DNA from: Bradyrhizobium sp. LMTR 3
GTDB lineage: Bacteria; Pseudomonadota; Alphaproteobacteria; Rhizobiales; Xanthobacteraceae
Reading direction: 5' to 3'
DNA length: 64,000 nucleotides
Assembly (NCBI RefSeq): GCF_001693485.1
Contig: NZ_MAXC01000016.1
Location: 1-64,000, forward strand
The first letter of the stretch is position 1, and every line of letters begins with the position of its first letter. This document shows, piece by piece, positions 43,511-52,634 of this stretch. The notes below the pieces were generated by a model. The model was not told where the DNA came from. It searched no databases and saw nothing but the letters and a program-made list of their open reading frames with translations. A program made the position numbers and the translations under genes.

Positions 43511-43525
43511 TGCAGGTCACCTGCA
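43511..43525. promoter_or_regulatory. 15-bp palindrome TGCAGGT-C-ACCTGCA
   Basis: The sequence is a perfect inverted repeat with a one-base centre, immediately upstream of the Tat-leader remnant. It may be an operator or a trace of rearrangement. No matching copy lies before the intact Kelch gene. Confidence 0.35.
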
Positions 43526-43527
43526 AT

Positions 43528-43614
43528 TCGACATCCCATCTGCCGCGCCTGAACAGGAGAGCGTTCATTGCCGCGGCTGCCGGCGCGACAGCCGCTTGCG
43601 CATCTGGCGCTCCC
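43528..43614 (+). pseudogene. Remnant of a Tat leader duplicated from the Kelch gene
   Basis: Bases 43528-43601 match 46487-46560 with 7 differences in 74 positions counted by eye. They encode SHLPRLNRRAFIAAAAGAT, against SDLPRLNRRAFVAVAAGAT in the Kelch gene. After about 43614 the similarity stops and the antisense NTF2-like gene begins, so only the leader survives. The frame stays open by chance through that gene but is not protein-like. Confidence 0.7.
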
Positions 43615-43620
43615 TTCCAC

Positions 43621-44004
43621 TTAGATGATGCGTGGCAGGGCGGCGCCCGCTGCGTGGTCGATGACGTAGCACCAGGTGCCATCGGACTGGCGGCGGACCA
43701 ACTCGACCGAGCTGCCGGACGCTACGATGGAGCCGTCCTGGGTGCGCAGCTCCCAATCTGCGCGCAGCAGAGCGAGGCCACTGTGCTGGACGCAAAAGTT
43801 ATTGCGCGACGTCATTGTGCCGGGCGCTTGCAGCAGACGCTGCAACTCACCAGCGATCGCGTCGAGCCCTATCAGACTTCGCTCGCTTCCATCCACGCGC
43901 AGGACGGCATCCACCTCGTAAAGCGCGAGCATATTGTCTATGTTACGGCTGTTGAAAGCTTGAGCGAATGCCCCGTTCATCTGGGCTGGCTCAGTCACGG
44001 TCAT
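43621..44004 (-). CDS. NTF2-like (SnoaL/DUF4440-type) protein
   Basis: This 127-residue protein has the NTF2 fold pattern FAQAFNSRNIDNMLALYEVDAV near the start and LALLRADWELRTQDGSIVASG in the second half, ending WCYVIDHAAG. Such proteins bind small ligands or act as minor enzymes. GAGGAGA precedes the ATG. It is divergent from an HxlR regulator, its probable controller. It ends against a pseudogene remnant, so the locus has been rearranged. Confidence 0.8.
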   Translation of the reverse strand: MTVTEPAQMNGAFAQAFNSRNIDNMLALYEVDAVLRVDGSERSLIGLDAIAGELQRLLQAPGTMTSRNNFCVQHSGLALLRADWELRTQDGSIVASGSSVELVRRQSDGTWCYVIDHAAGAALPRII

Positions 44005-44077
44005 GTCTCATCTCCTCGTTGGGGAGAAGAAAAGAAGCACGTCCCTTCAGTGCTAACCAAACGGGAAGGAAGCCGCA

Positions 44078-44458
44078 TTGTCATCTGCTGCGCTACGATT
44101 GGAACTCGACAATCCGCAACCGCGTCGCCCGGCTGATTGCCCGGTCGAGGATTGGTTGGCCTTCCTGGGCCACCGGTGGAACGCCCTCGTGCTCTGGCAC
44201 CTGAAGGACGGTCCGAAACGGCACGGAGAGCTGGCGGAGCTTCTACCGGGCGTATCTCCGAAGGTGCTTTCTGAGCGTTTGGATGGGCTTGAAGATCGAG
44301 GCTTGGTGCTGCGTTCCCCAACCAGTGCGTTCCCACGGCGCGTGACCTACTCGCTCTCGCTCATGGGCACCGAGCTCCTAGGCATCCTCGATCGGCTTGA
44401 GCTTTGGTCACGCCGGGATCATCGAGCGGCTGCTCGGTCGCATGACTACGCAAGCTGA
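44078..44458 (+). CDS. HxlR-family regulator
   Basis: This 126-residue winged-helix regulator shows the family core CPVEDWLAFLGHRWNALVLW and GVSPKVLSERLDGLEDRGLV. The single cysteine at the start of the core (Cys21) is the one used for redox or aldehyde sensing in HxlR/HypR-type members. It starts with TTG after GGAAGGAA. It is divergent from the NTF2-like gene, with 73 bases between. Confidence 0.88.
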   Translation: MSSAALRLELDNPQPRRPADCPVEDWLAFLGHRWNALVLWHLKDGPKRHGELAELLPGVSPKVLSERLDGLEDRGLVLRSPTSAFPRRVTYSLSLMGTELLGILDRLELWSRRDHRAAARSHDYAS

Positions 44459-44507
44459 CGGCATTATCGTGGAAGCGTGATCGCCCCGCACATCCGAACG
44501 CCTTGCC

Positions 44508-46298
44508 TCACCCCTCCCGGTACCAGCTCGCGAGCTGCCACAGATCGTTGTCCCAGCCCGAGATATGCGCGGTCAGCTTGCCGCCGAGCGCTGCGACCCG
44601 GGTCCGGGAGACGATGGGCTGGATGTAGTTGTCTGACACGACGAGGTCGTTGAGCTTGATGAACAGCGCCGCGCGCTTCACCGCGTCGAGCTCCCGTTCG
44701 ACCTGCTTGTAGATCTCGTCGTATTCCTTGCTTTGCCAGCGCGAGACATTGCGCCCCTGCCACTTGTTTTCCTTGTTTGCCACCTGCCACGATGTGTACT
44801 GGTTCATGAAGAACTGCGGATCGGCCTGCGGCATGGTGGTGTTGTACATCTGCGCGTCGCAGTAGAAATGCGTGTAGGTGTCGGGATTGGCGGCGTCGGA
44901 GGAGAAGAACACCGATCCCACCACCGACTTCAGTTCGACGTCGATGCCCGCTTTCTGGCACGCCTGCTTGACGATGGCCTGGGTCTTCTGCCTGGGCGCA
45001 TTGATCGAGGTCTGGAACACGAACTTCAGCCGCTTGCCGTCCTTGGCGCGAATGCCGTCGCCGCCCTTTTTCCAGCCGGCGGTCTCGAGGATCTGGTTGG
45101 CCTTCTCGATGCTGAACTCGAATTTGGTGTTCTTCGACCGGAAGCGTTCCGGATTGTTGAGGAAGTTCGCGGTGGCCAGCGCCGTGCGGCCATAGATGTG
45201 TTTCTCGATCGACGCACGATCGATCAATAGATTGATGGCTTGCCGCACGGCCGGATCGCTGAACAGCGGATGTTTGGTCTTTATGCTGGCGCGCTCGCCG
45301 TCGACCTCGACCGCGGGATCAGTCGAGTTGAGCTGCATGAATTCGACATTGCCTGACGGGGTGATGTTCACCCTGCCTTTTCCAACAGCCTCCAGTCTCT
45401 GCAGGATCTCGTCTTCGACCAGAACGTTCCAGGCATAGTCATATTCGCCGGTCTGCAGCACCGCGCGCGCCGCCGATACCGCGTCGCCGCCGCCCTTGAC
45501 CTCCAGCTCATCGAAATGCGGCCGGTTGGCGACGTGGTAGTTGGGGTTGATCCTGGCGCGAAGCATGTCGCCCGGCTTGAAATCCACGAACAGATATGGG
45601 CCGGTGCCGACCGGCTTCAGATTGTTCGGCGCCTCGCGCGACTTGGCGCCGACGTAATCCTTGAACAGATGCTTCGGGATGATCATGCCGTAATTGCCGA
45701 CAAAGGCATCGGCCCAGAACGGCGTCGGCTTGGCAAAGGTGAGGCGGACGGTGAAGTCGTCGATCTTCTCGACCGTGATGTCCTTGTAGTTGGCAATCGA
45801 GACCGCCGCGGTCTCCGGTGTTTTGGCATATTCCCAGGTGAAGACGACATCGTCTGATGTGAACGGCATGCCGTCATGCCATTTGACGTCGCGTTTCAGC
45901 TTCCAGACCACCGAGCGGCCGTCCTCGGACAATCCATTGTTCTCCTTGCTCGGAACCTCGGCAGCGAGGATCGGAACCAGGTTGCCGTCGCCATCCCATC
46001 CGGCCAGCGGCTCGTAAAAGATCCGGGAGCCTTCCTGATCCTTGGTGCCGACGGCGAAATGGGGATTGAGCAGGGTTATGGCCTGCCAGTACAGCAGTTT
46101 CAGCACGCCGCCGCCGCCGGCCTTGGTCGGCTTGTAGGGAAGCGCGGTCGCAGCCATAGCGACCCCGGACTGGCTCAGCATCATCCCGGCCATCGGCGCC
46201 GAAAGGCCGACCGCGATCATGCGCTGGACAAAGGCCCGCCGCGACAACCGGCCAGTCTTGACGTCTGCAATCAGGTCCCGAAGTTCCCGTTCTTTCAT
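44508..46298 (-). CDS. Peptide-type ABC substrate-binding protein (Tat-exported)
   Basis: This 596-residue periplasmic protein of the SBP_bac_5 family binds oligopeptides or similar solutes. It has a twin-arginine leader (GRLSRRAFVQRM, Arg20-Arg21) and a cleavage site near AMAATA at about 48. The family signature is spread through the protein, with WKLKRDVKWHDGMPFTSDDVVFT at about 130-152 in two consecutive pieces. AAGGAGTC precedes the ATG. No permease or ATPase genes lie nearby, which is unusual for this family. It is divergent from the Kelch gene. Confidence 0.92.
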   Translation of the reverse strand: MKERELRDLIADVKTGRLSRRAFVQRMIAVGLSAPMAGMMLSQSGVAMAATALPYKPTKAGGGGVLKLLYWQAITLLNPHFAVGTKDQEGSRIFYEPLAGWDGDGNLVPILAAEVPSKENNGLSEDGRSVVWKLKRDVKWHDGMPFTSDDVVFTWEYAKTPETAAVSIANYKDITVEKIDDFTVRLTFAKPTPFWADAFVGNYGMIIPKHLFKDYVGAKSREAPNNLKPVGTGPYLFVDFKPGDMLRARINPNYHVANRPHFDELEVKGGGDAVSAARAVLQTGEYDYAWNVLVEDEILQRLEAVGKGRVNITPSGNVEFMQLNSTDPAVEVDGERASIKTKHPLFSDPAVRQAINLLIDRASIEKHIYGRTALATANFLNNPERFRSKNTKFEFSIEKANQILETAGWKKGGDGIRAKDGKRLKFVFQTSINAPRQKTQAIVKQACQKAGIDVELKSVVGSVFFSSDAANPDTYTHFYCDAQMYNTTMPQADPQFFMNQYTSWQVANKENKWQGRNVSRWQSKEYDEIYKQVERELDAVKRAALFIKLNDLVVSDNYIQPIVSRTRVAALGGKLTAHISGWDNDLWQLASWYREG

Positions 46299-46480
46299 GG
46301 GGGCCGACTCCTTAACTGGTGCTGAATGCTTGGTGACCCGCGACGCTGCAAATGGATCAGGTCAGCGCGAACCTGTCAAAGCAGGATCCGGGCCACCGAA
46401 GTTCACGGAGTTGTTGTCTTGACCGCGCTCGCCTTTGTTACAACCATTGGTGATCCAGCCACTTTAGCTGAGGAGCTCTC

Positions 46481-47647
46481 ATGTCGTCGACATCCGATCT
46501 GCCGCGTCTGAACAGGAGAGCTTTCGTTGCCGTGGCTGCCGGCGCGACAGTCGGTTGCGCGCCGGCGCTCGCCCAGCATGCGGGCCATGGCACGCCGTCA
46601 GGCACGGCGCTGCCTGAAGCAGCCCCCTCCTCCGATCCGTTCGCCCGGCTTCAGGGCGGCACACCGCATCATCTCACGACCGAGCAAATCGCCCAGCGAA
46701 AGGTGGACAGTCCCGCGCCGAAAGGCGTGCAGGGGCGCTGGACGCCGAAGGCGGCGTTGCCGCTGCCGCGAAGCGAAATGGCCTGGGCCACCGCCTGGGC
46801 GGGGCGCATGCATATTGTCGGCGGCTACGGCGAAGGCCGTGTCGATCGCGCCTATCACCATGTCTACGATCCGAAGGACGATCGATGGTTCAACGCCGCG
46901 CCATTGCCGCGCGGTGCCAACCATGTTGCCGTCGTGGCGGATGCAGGACGCGTCTACGCGCTCGGTGGCTTCATCGAGCAGAACCGCAATCCCGACCCGA
47001 ATGCGTTTTTCTACGACGTGGCGTCCGACAAATGGACGACGATCGCGCCCTTGCCGCGCTCGCGTGGCGCTGCCGCGGCAGTCGCACTCGATGGCAAGAT
47101 ACATCTGATCGGTGGCGCCGGCGCCCCCACCAACGAGCGCGCCAGCGTCGGCTGGCATGAGGTCTATGACCCGCAAACCGACAAATGGGACGTTCGGAAA
47201 GCGCTCCCCGCCGCGCGCGACCATGTCGGCGCCGTCGCCTATAACGGCATGATCCATATCATCGGCGGCCGCTTCAACACCTTTGAATACAACACCGACC
47301 TTCACCACGTTTACCTGCCTGTATCAGACACCTGGAAGGAGCGCGCGCCGCTGCCCACGGCGCGTTCGGGCCACGGCCTCGTCGTTTACCGCGACCGCTT
47401 GTTCGCGATGGGCGGCGAATACGGCGTGCAGGACAGAGGCCAGATCTCGCAAGGCGTCGTATTCGGTCAGATGGAGAGTTACGATCCGAAAGAGAATACC
47501 TGGCAATCTCATGCGCCGATGCTGACACCGCGGCACGCGGTCGGCGCCACCACGATCGGCGATACCATCTACGTTGCCGGCGGAGGCGCCGTGACAGGCG
47601 GCGCGGTCCAATCCTCCGTCCACGAGGCGTTTACGCTGGCTGTTTGA
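46481..47647 (+). CDS. Tat-exported Kelch-repeat protein
   Basis: This 388-residue protein has a twin-arginine leader (DLPRLNRRAFVAVAAG, Arg12-Arg13) and then five to six Kelch blades, for example HIVGGYGEGRVDRAYHHVYD, VYALGGFIEQN, IHLIGGAGAP, IHIIGGRFNTF, LFAMGGEYGVQD and IYVAGGGAV. Each has the GG pair and a following Trp of the fold. The propeller is probably periplasmic and may bind a partner; no enzymatic motif is seen. GAGGAG precedes the ATG. The convergent CYTH-CHAD gene ends 6 bases past its stop. Confidence 0.88.
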   Translation: MSSTSDLPRLNRRAFVAVAAGATVGCAPALAQHAGHGTPSGTALPEAAPSSDPFARLQGGTPHHLTTEQIAQRKVDSPAPKGVQGRWTPKAALPLPRSEMAWATAWAGRMHIVGGYGEGRVDRAYHHVYDPKDDRWFNAAPLPRGANHVAVVADAGRVYALGGFIEQNRNPDPNAFFYDVASDKWTTIAPLPRSRGAAAAVALDGKIHLIGGAGAPTNERASVGWHEVYDPQTDKWDVRKALPAARDHVGAVAYNGMIHIIGGRFNTFEYNTDLHHVYLPVSDTWKERAPLPTARSGHGLVVYRDRLFAMGGEYGVQDRGQISQGVVFGQMESYDPKENTWQSHAPMLTPRHAVGATTIGDTIYVAGGGAVTGGAVQSSVHEAFTLAV

Positions 47648-47653
47648 TTGCGC

Positions 47654-49252
47654 TTACCGGCCCCAGAATGCCGACGTGGCCTTGAACCGCCGCCATCTCT
47701 GGCGCAGCTTTTTCGCTACTGCAATCTGGTCGCGCGCTCGCCAGCCGGTCATTGCGCCGACGGCAAAACGAAGCGCGGGCCGATCGTCCTGCCCGATGGT
47801 ATCGAGCAATGCGCTGATATTTGCGATGTCGCGTGCGCGTCCAAGACTGTTTTGCAGCCTGGCGAGCCGCGCCACGTAACGCTTGGCGCGCGCACGGTCG
47901 GCGTAAAGCGGCGAGAAGAATTCCGCCGCATAGCGCAGCTTCTTGAGATCGATTCTGAGATCGTGTTGCGTATCGGCGTCAAGTCGCCAGAAGTGCGCGC
48001 CACGCTTGAGCACCTTATGGTGCCATCTCGCGAGAATTTTATCCGCGAGCGTCGGCATCGGCTGTGACAGCACGGCCGACGCCTCGCTTTCAATCTCGTT
48101 GCGCCAGCCGCGGCGTTCGACCCAGTTTCCCAACGACAGTAGGAAGCGGCTGCAACGCGGATCGGCAAGGACTGCTTGCAGCGCAGCGTAGTTCGATTTG
48201 CGCTGTAGCTGGACCACCTCGCGCAGGTCGCCCAGGTCGACCTCGGGAGCCGCCGTCGCAAGGCGAGAGACGGTCGTGACTGCGAACACATCCCAATCGC
48301 GAGTCGGACCGAGCTGCTGCATCAACCATCTTGCCTCGCCGTTGATCGCCTCGAACGATGGCGATGGGATCTCCCGCCGGAACAGCGCGCAGATTGTGCG
48401 CAGACGGCGCAATGCGACCCGCATCTGGTGCACGCCTTCGGGGTCGGATCCCTCCCTCGCCACCGCGTGGTTATTCAGAAGATGCTGCCAGCAGCTCCCC
48501 GCCAGCAGCGCAATGACGTCATCAACCGCGTGTTCAGCGGTGATGCCGACTACCGGTTCGGCTTTCACCGCCGGCTGCACGACGTCGAACGCCAGCGCAT
48601 AGCCGCGTTCTGCCTTGCTCCGCGTGCCGATTTGCAACGGCGCGGTGTCGAGCAACTGCGTTCCAAGATCAAACAACGCGCCAGCGTTGCCGCTCTTCAA
48701 TTCGAGCTCGATTTCGGACAGGACTTCCTGACGCGTACCGGCCTCGATGGTCCCCTCGTCGAACGCGATTTCAACCAGCGCATCGGGCAGATCGAGCTGC
48801 CGAGCATGCCGGCGAACCTTGGTCGCAAAGGCCGGCTCGAGCGCATCGGGAGCAAGCGTCGTTACGGGATCGCCGATCTCGGCGGCGGGAAGCCGCGCCA
48901 GGTCGGGGGTAATGCCGTCAACCGGCGTTTCCCACTGCCGTCGCGCCAACGGCCGTCCGCTGTCGGGCGAAAACTTCAGCGTCTGAATGAAATGCTTGCC
49001 GCTGCGGCGCACGCGCAGCGACATGCCGCGTTGGAACAGCACTCGTTCCGGCGTGTCGTAATAAACCGTTTCCAGCCGGCGGACGACGCCGCGATTGCGC
49101 GCATGCTGCGCGATGACGGGCATTTCGCGCAGCTTCTCCAGGACACCCTGCGGCGCCAGCAGCTTAAGTTCGATTTCCGCTTGCTCAGCGGGTTGCACAG
49201 CAATCGCGCTGCCGGAATCGTGCACGATTGGGCCGTTCAACGGAGACTCCAT
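47654..49252 (-). CDS. CYTH-CHAD protein, inorganic triphosphatase type
   Basis: This 532-residue protein has an N-terminal CYTH domain with the ExExK motif (EIELK, residues 26-30), which in relatives hydrolyses inorganic triphosphate. A C-terminal CHAD domain has paired basic helices (VHQMRVALRRLRTICALF; HDLRIDLKKLRYAAEFF), a polyphosphate-binding fold. Start 49252 lacks a purine-rich site; TTG at 49240 has GGAG before it and is equally possible. The frame is open to 49498, but the upstream part is not protein-like. Confidence 0.88.
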   Translation of the reverse strand: MESPLNGPIVHDSGSAIAVQPAEQAEIELKLLAPQGVLEKLREMPVIAQHARNRGVVRRLETVYYDTPERVLFQRGMSLRVRRSGKHFIQTLKFSPDSGRPLARRQWETPVDGITPDLARLPAAEIGDPVTTLAPDALEPAFATKVRRHARQLDLPDALVEIAFDEGTIEAGTRQEVLSEIELELKSGNAGALFDLGTQLLDTAPLQIGTRSKAERGYALAFDVVQPAVKAEPVVGITAEHAVDDVIALLAGSCWQHLLNNHAVAREGSDPEGVHQMRVALRRLRTICALFRREIPSPSFEAINGEARWLMQQLGPTRDWDVFAVTTVSRLATAAPEVDLGDLREVVQLQRKSNYAALQAVLADPRCSRFLLSLGNWVERRGWRNEIESEASAVLSQPMPTLADKILARWHHKVLKRGAHFWRLDADTQHDLRIDLKKLRYAAEFFSPLYADRARAKRYVARLARLQNSLGRARDIANISALLDTIGQDDRPALRFAVGAMTGWRARDQIAVAKKLRQRWRRFKATSAFWGR

Positions 49253-49514
49253 TGGAAGGGGGAGGCGCGTGAATATTTTATGACAACCGCAAAATATACT
49301 CAAATAGTCTACTGGGAAAACTCCGCAAATTGCTTGGGCAGTTCCGGTGCCGAGGCCTTGAGCCGCCTCAGTTCGGGCATGAAACCAGTCGGGAGTGAGG
49401 AAAAAACTTGCCGAGCAGAGGCTCGCGGACCCGCGGGACGTGGGAGGCCGTTCGGATGATGAGAATGCCACATCCGCGAAACAAAGAGACCGCCTCAATT
49501 GGGCGGCCCTTAAT

Positions 49515-49703
49515 TTACTTTCTACGCGGCAGTTTGATCGGAATATGCGGCGCAGTACTGGTCACGACTGGAGATGATCTATCATCGGAAGCGTGACTTT
49601 TGAGTGTCTCCAGCACCAGAAAAAACTTCTCGGCAAGCATGGCAATGACCTCGCTGGCGAATTTGTCTCCGTTATTGGTCGAGTCGGATTGCTGGAGATT
49701 CAA
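49515..49703 (-). CDS. Possible small protein of 62 residues
   Basis: The frame begins MNLQQSDSTNNGDKFASEV, has an amphipathic middle (IAMLAEKFFLVLETLKSH) and a basic end (IKLPRRK). There is only a weak ribosome site (GCGAG). It lies in a gap between CYTH-CHAD and a membrane protein gene; 49253-49514 contains nothing recognisable. Confidence 0.35.
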   Translation of the reverse strand: MNLQQSDSTNNGDKFASEVIAMLAEKFFLVLETLKSHASDDRSSPVVTSTAPHIPIKLPRRK

Positions 49704-49885
49704 TCACTCGCGCGAGGCCGCCGCAATTAAATTCGCGCATCGGAGTAAGCGCTCCGTAGTCGCACGGGAAGCTGCGGCACCGAGCCTATGACTGTCGTCG
49801 GGAAGATCGGCCTCGCGCCATGCCCGAGCCGCCCTGCGGCGCGGGCGAGTTGGACGCCCGCCGATGAGCAGCGGCGCCGACCAGC

Positions 49886-50329
49886 TCAAATCCGCCTCCT
49901 CATTTCGTCGCCGACCACGCGAAGATCGATCCTGCCGATCAGATCGGAACGAAGCGCCTCGGCCTCGCTGATGGCGGCCATGGTCTGCCGCAAGGTGCTG
50001 ACGTTCGAGCCGAGCGACACGATGCCGCCCAGCACTGCGGCAATCGAGCCCAGGGCTGCGACCTGATTGGACCCGAGCAGGCCGAGCATCGTGACGAGCA
50101 TCAATCCGACACCGAGCGCGATCACCGACTTCGAGACCAGCGTGATCTTGCGGCACCGCTCGGCGACCTCGGCCAGCTCTTCGAGCCGCGCTTCGATCCG
50201 CGAAATCTCGTCACTCGGGTCGTCCTCGTCCATCGGTCTCAAATCCAGTTCTGCAGGGTTTCGTTTTCCGGAATCGTCGGCAGGCAGATCTCTTATCGCA
50301 AATGACACGCCGATGCCCACCGGCCTCAC
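49886..50329 (-). CDS. Small membrane protein coupled to the MpaB gene
   Basis: This 147-residue protein has an acidic helical start, two membrane segments (about residues 69-87 and 90-105) and a cytoplasmic helical tail. The GTG at 50329 overlaps the upstream stop in the four bases GTGA and has GGGAG before it, which argues for translational coupling. An internal ATG at 50233 (MDEDDPSDEISR) would give a 115-residue form. No family was recognised. Confidence 0.7.
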   Translation of the reverse strand: MRPVGIGVSFAIRDLPADDSGKRNPAELDLRPMDEDDPSDEISRIEARLEELAEVAERCRKITLVSKSVIALGVGLMLVTMLGLLGSNQVAALGSIAAVLGGIVSLGSNVSTLRQTMAAISEAEALRSDLIGRIDLRVVGDEMRRRI

Positions 50330-51276
50330 CGCTCCCGACGATCATCCAGCCGCGGTCGTCCAGTCCACGCCCGATTGAGCCACCGGGTAGCCAGCTCGAG
50401 CCGCGGCTTTCCCTGCAGCCGCGCCTGCGCTTCGTGATAGGGGCCGACGTAGCGGAGGCGGGTCGGCAGGTGGGGATACAGGCGGCGTATCCACTTGAGC
50501 GCGCGATCGGCGGCCCTCTGATCGCGCTCGTCGAGATCGAAGCCGAAACCCGCGCGCAGCCGCTCGGGCAACATCTGTGCGCTCAGGGCCACGTACCAGC
50601 GCGGCGGCCGCAACCACGGACGTGCGCCGGTCAAGATGTGATGGGCCACGTCACGCGCTGCGGTGCTGACGGACAAGGTATCCGATCGAGCCATCGACGC
50701 GTTGTAGTCGGCGAAGGATGACCAATCCGCCGGCAGGTCCGCAGCTCTCAGCCCGAACAATGCGCCGAACAGCCGGCTTTCGGCCCAATATTGCTCGCGC
50801 TCTTCCGGCGAGAGCGGCGGCAGGACGAGATCGTGCGCGATGGCGGCGGTTTCGACAAGGGTGGCGTGAACCCAGCGCAGCGCGGCGACATCGTTGGCGC
50901 TGTAGGATGAGCCCTGGGCGAAGCGGCCGCTCGCCTCGGGCAGCCCGCCGGAGATCATCGTGTGCCGTCGATGCAGACGCCGCGCCGCGGCAGTCGCGCC
51001 GTCGAGCGAACCGAACACCATTGTGAACATCAGCTCAAAGGTTCGATGAAAGCGGCCGACCGGATCGGCAAAGGTGCGCGAGTGCTCCGCGACGGCGGCC
51101 GCGACCCAGGGATGCGCCAGTTGGAGCAGCAAGGCGCGCCCGGCTCCCAGAAAGATCACGGCTTCCCTGTCGATCCGCCACGTCATCGACGCCGGACCAA
51201 AAATGCCCTCAGCCGACCCGGCGGCGCCGGCCCTGACGACATCGAGAGTAGCTTCTAGATCGCTTTCCGAGACCAA
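50326..51276 (-). CDS. MpaB/DUF2236-family haem oxygenase-like protein
   Basis: This 316-residue protein matches the oxygenase MpaB/latex-clearing (DUF2236) family. Characteristic stretches are LLLQLAHPWVAAAVAEHSRT with the conserved histidines, FELMFTMVFGSLDGATAAAR and LRWVHATLVETAAIAHDLVL. Characterised members are haem enzymes that open rubber-like double bonds or act in mycophenolic acid synthesis; the substrate here is unknown. A small membrane protein gene overlaps its stop by four bases and may anchor it. Confidence 0.88.
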   Translation of the reverse strand: MVSESDLEATLDVVRAGAAGSAEGIFGPASMTWRIDREAVIFLGAGRALLLQLAHPWVAAAVAEHSRTFADPVGRFHRTFELMFTMVFGSLDGATAAARRLHRRHTMISGGLPEASGRFAQGSSYSANDVAALRWVHATLVETAAIAHDLVLPPLSPEEREQYWAESRLFGALFGLRAADLPADWSSFADYNASMARSDTLSVSTAARDVAHHILTGARPWLRPPRWYVALSAQMLPERLRAGFGFDLDERDQRAADRALKWIRRLYPHLPTRLRYVGPYHEAQARLQGKPRLELATRWLNRAWTGRPRLDDRRER

Positions 51277-51321
51277 TTGGCAACCTTCCAGAGAGATCGA
51301 CCTGTTTTCGCGATGCGGATT

Positions 51322-52512
51322 CTATCGCAACTCAGCGCGGGCAGAAATATCCCGAGCATCGGTAAAGCCAAACCAGGCGAGCGGCAACGCGAGGCCGCAG
51401 AGCACCGCCATCGCAACGAACGCCCCTCCGCCATACCTGGCATAGAAAAGCCCTGAAAGCAGCGTCAGTGCGGCCGTCACCACGCCCGAACCAAACGCGT
51501 AGATTGCTTGAGCCGTTGCGGCCATTCTGGCGGGGACAAGAGCTGCCATCAACCGCATGCAAGAAAGATGCAGCAGCGCGAACGTCAATCCGTGCAGCGG
51601 CTGCACCATCGCGAGTGCCGCGACGGAAGTCGTCGTCCCCGCGACCGACCAGCGGATGATTCCGGCTGCTGCAGCCAACGCCGCCGCACCGCGCGCGCCG
51701 ATCCGGTTGAGCAGGGCCGGTCCGATCAGAAAGAACACGATGACTTCTGCGGCGACGGCCTCCGACCACAAGACGCTTATGACGGACGTGTCTATTCCGG
51801 CGTTGCTCCACCGGATCACCGCAAAGGCGTCATGCATGGCGTGACTGCCATAGATCAGAGCCGAGACGAGGATCAGGATTCGGAATCGCGCGATGCCGAG
51901 GAGTCCACGAACCTCGCTCGCAAGCTGCGATGCGCCGCTATGCGGCGCCGATGGAGTTGAAACCCTGGGTACCAGCGCGGTTGTCCCAGCGGCAGCGACC
52001 AGCAGGGCTGCGTTCAGCCAGATTACACGCGTCAGATCGGTGGAAGTGATGAGCTGCCCGATGAGCAGCGTACCGCAGACGAAAGCGGCCGATGCCGCGC
52101 CGCGAATCCAGCCGTATTCAAAGGGCCTACCTGCTAGCTGAGGTCTGGCTGCGTTGACCGACAACGCATCGGCGATCGATGTCGTCGGGGCCAGTGCCGC
52201 GGCCTGGACCAGCGCTACGAGCAGCAACAACCAGAAACCATCGGCCCACAGCAATGCCGCGGCCGTTGCTGCTGCCAGGGCGGCGCAGAATGCGAGCACG
52301 AGGCGCAACGATTGCAGGAAGTCTGCAAACATCCCGACGAGTGGACCGGCGACAAGACGCGCCAGCAACGCAGCCGCCAGTATCAAGCCGATCTGCTCGG
52401 GCGTCAGCGCTCTGGTTTCAAAAAACCTCGGCCAGAACGGAGATGCCACGCCGAACGCCGCGTACAACGCGGCGTAAAGAGCTATGTAGGCGACCGGCCC
52501 AGGAACGCGCAT
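51322..52512 (-). CDS. MFS transporter, phenylpropionate-transporter-like
   Basis: This 396-residue protein has twelve membrane segments and belongs to the MFS_1-like/HcaT type: the start YIALYAALYAAFGVASPFWP and the PFEYGWIRGAASAAFV motif in the fifth segment are typical. The name refers to a family relative; the real substrate is unknown. It lies upstream of the MpaB gene on the same strand, 45 bases apart, so they may be one unit. Confidence 0.85.
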   Translation of the reverse strand: MRVPGPVAYIALYAALYAAFGVASPFWPRFFETRALTPEQIGLILAAALLARLVAGPLVGMFADFLQSLRLVLAFCAALAAATAAALLWADGFWLLLLVALVQAAALAPTTSIADALSVNAARPQLAGRPFEYGWIRGAASAAFVCGTLLIGQLITSTDLTRVIWLNAALLVAAAGTTALVPRVSTPSAPHSGASQLASEVRGLLGIARFRILILVSALIYGSHAMHDAFAVIRWSNAGIDTSVISVLWSEAVAAEVIVFFLIGPALLNRIGARGAAALAAAAGIIRWSVAGTTTSVAALAMVQPLHGLTFALLHLSCMRLMAALVPARMAATAQAIYAFGSGVVTAALTLLSGLFYARYGGGAFVAMAVLCGLALPLAWFGFTDARDISARAELR

Positions 52513-52634
52513 TTCTGAAGGTTCCCCTCGGTAGAATTACGGCCACAAAGAACACGGCTCTGCCGTAGTTCATCCGCGAAATCTCCACATCCAACTTCTA
52601 ACCGACCGGCCTTCACAGAAATGGATGGAAGTTG

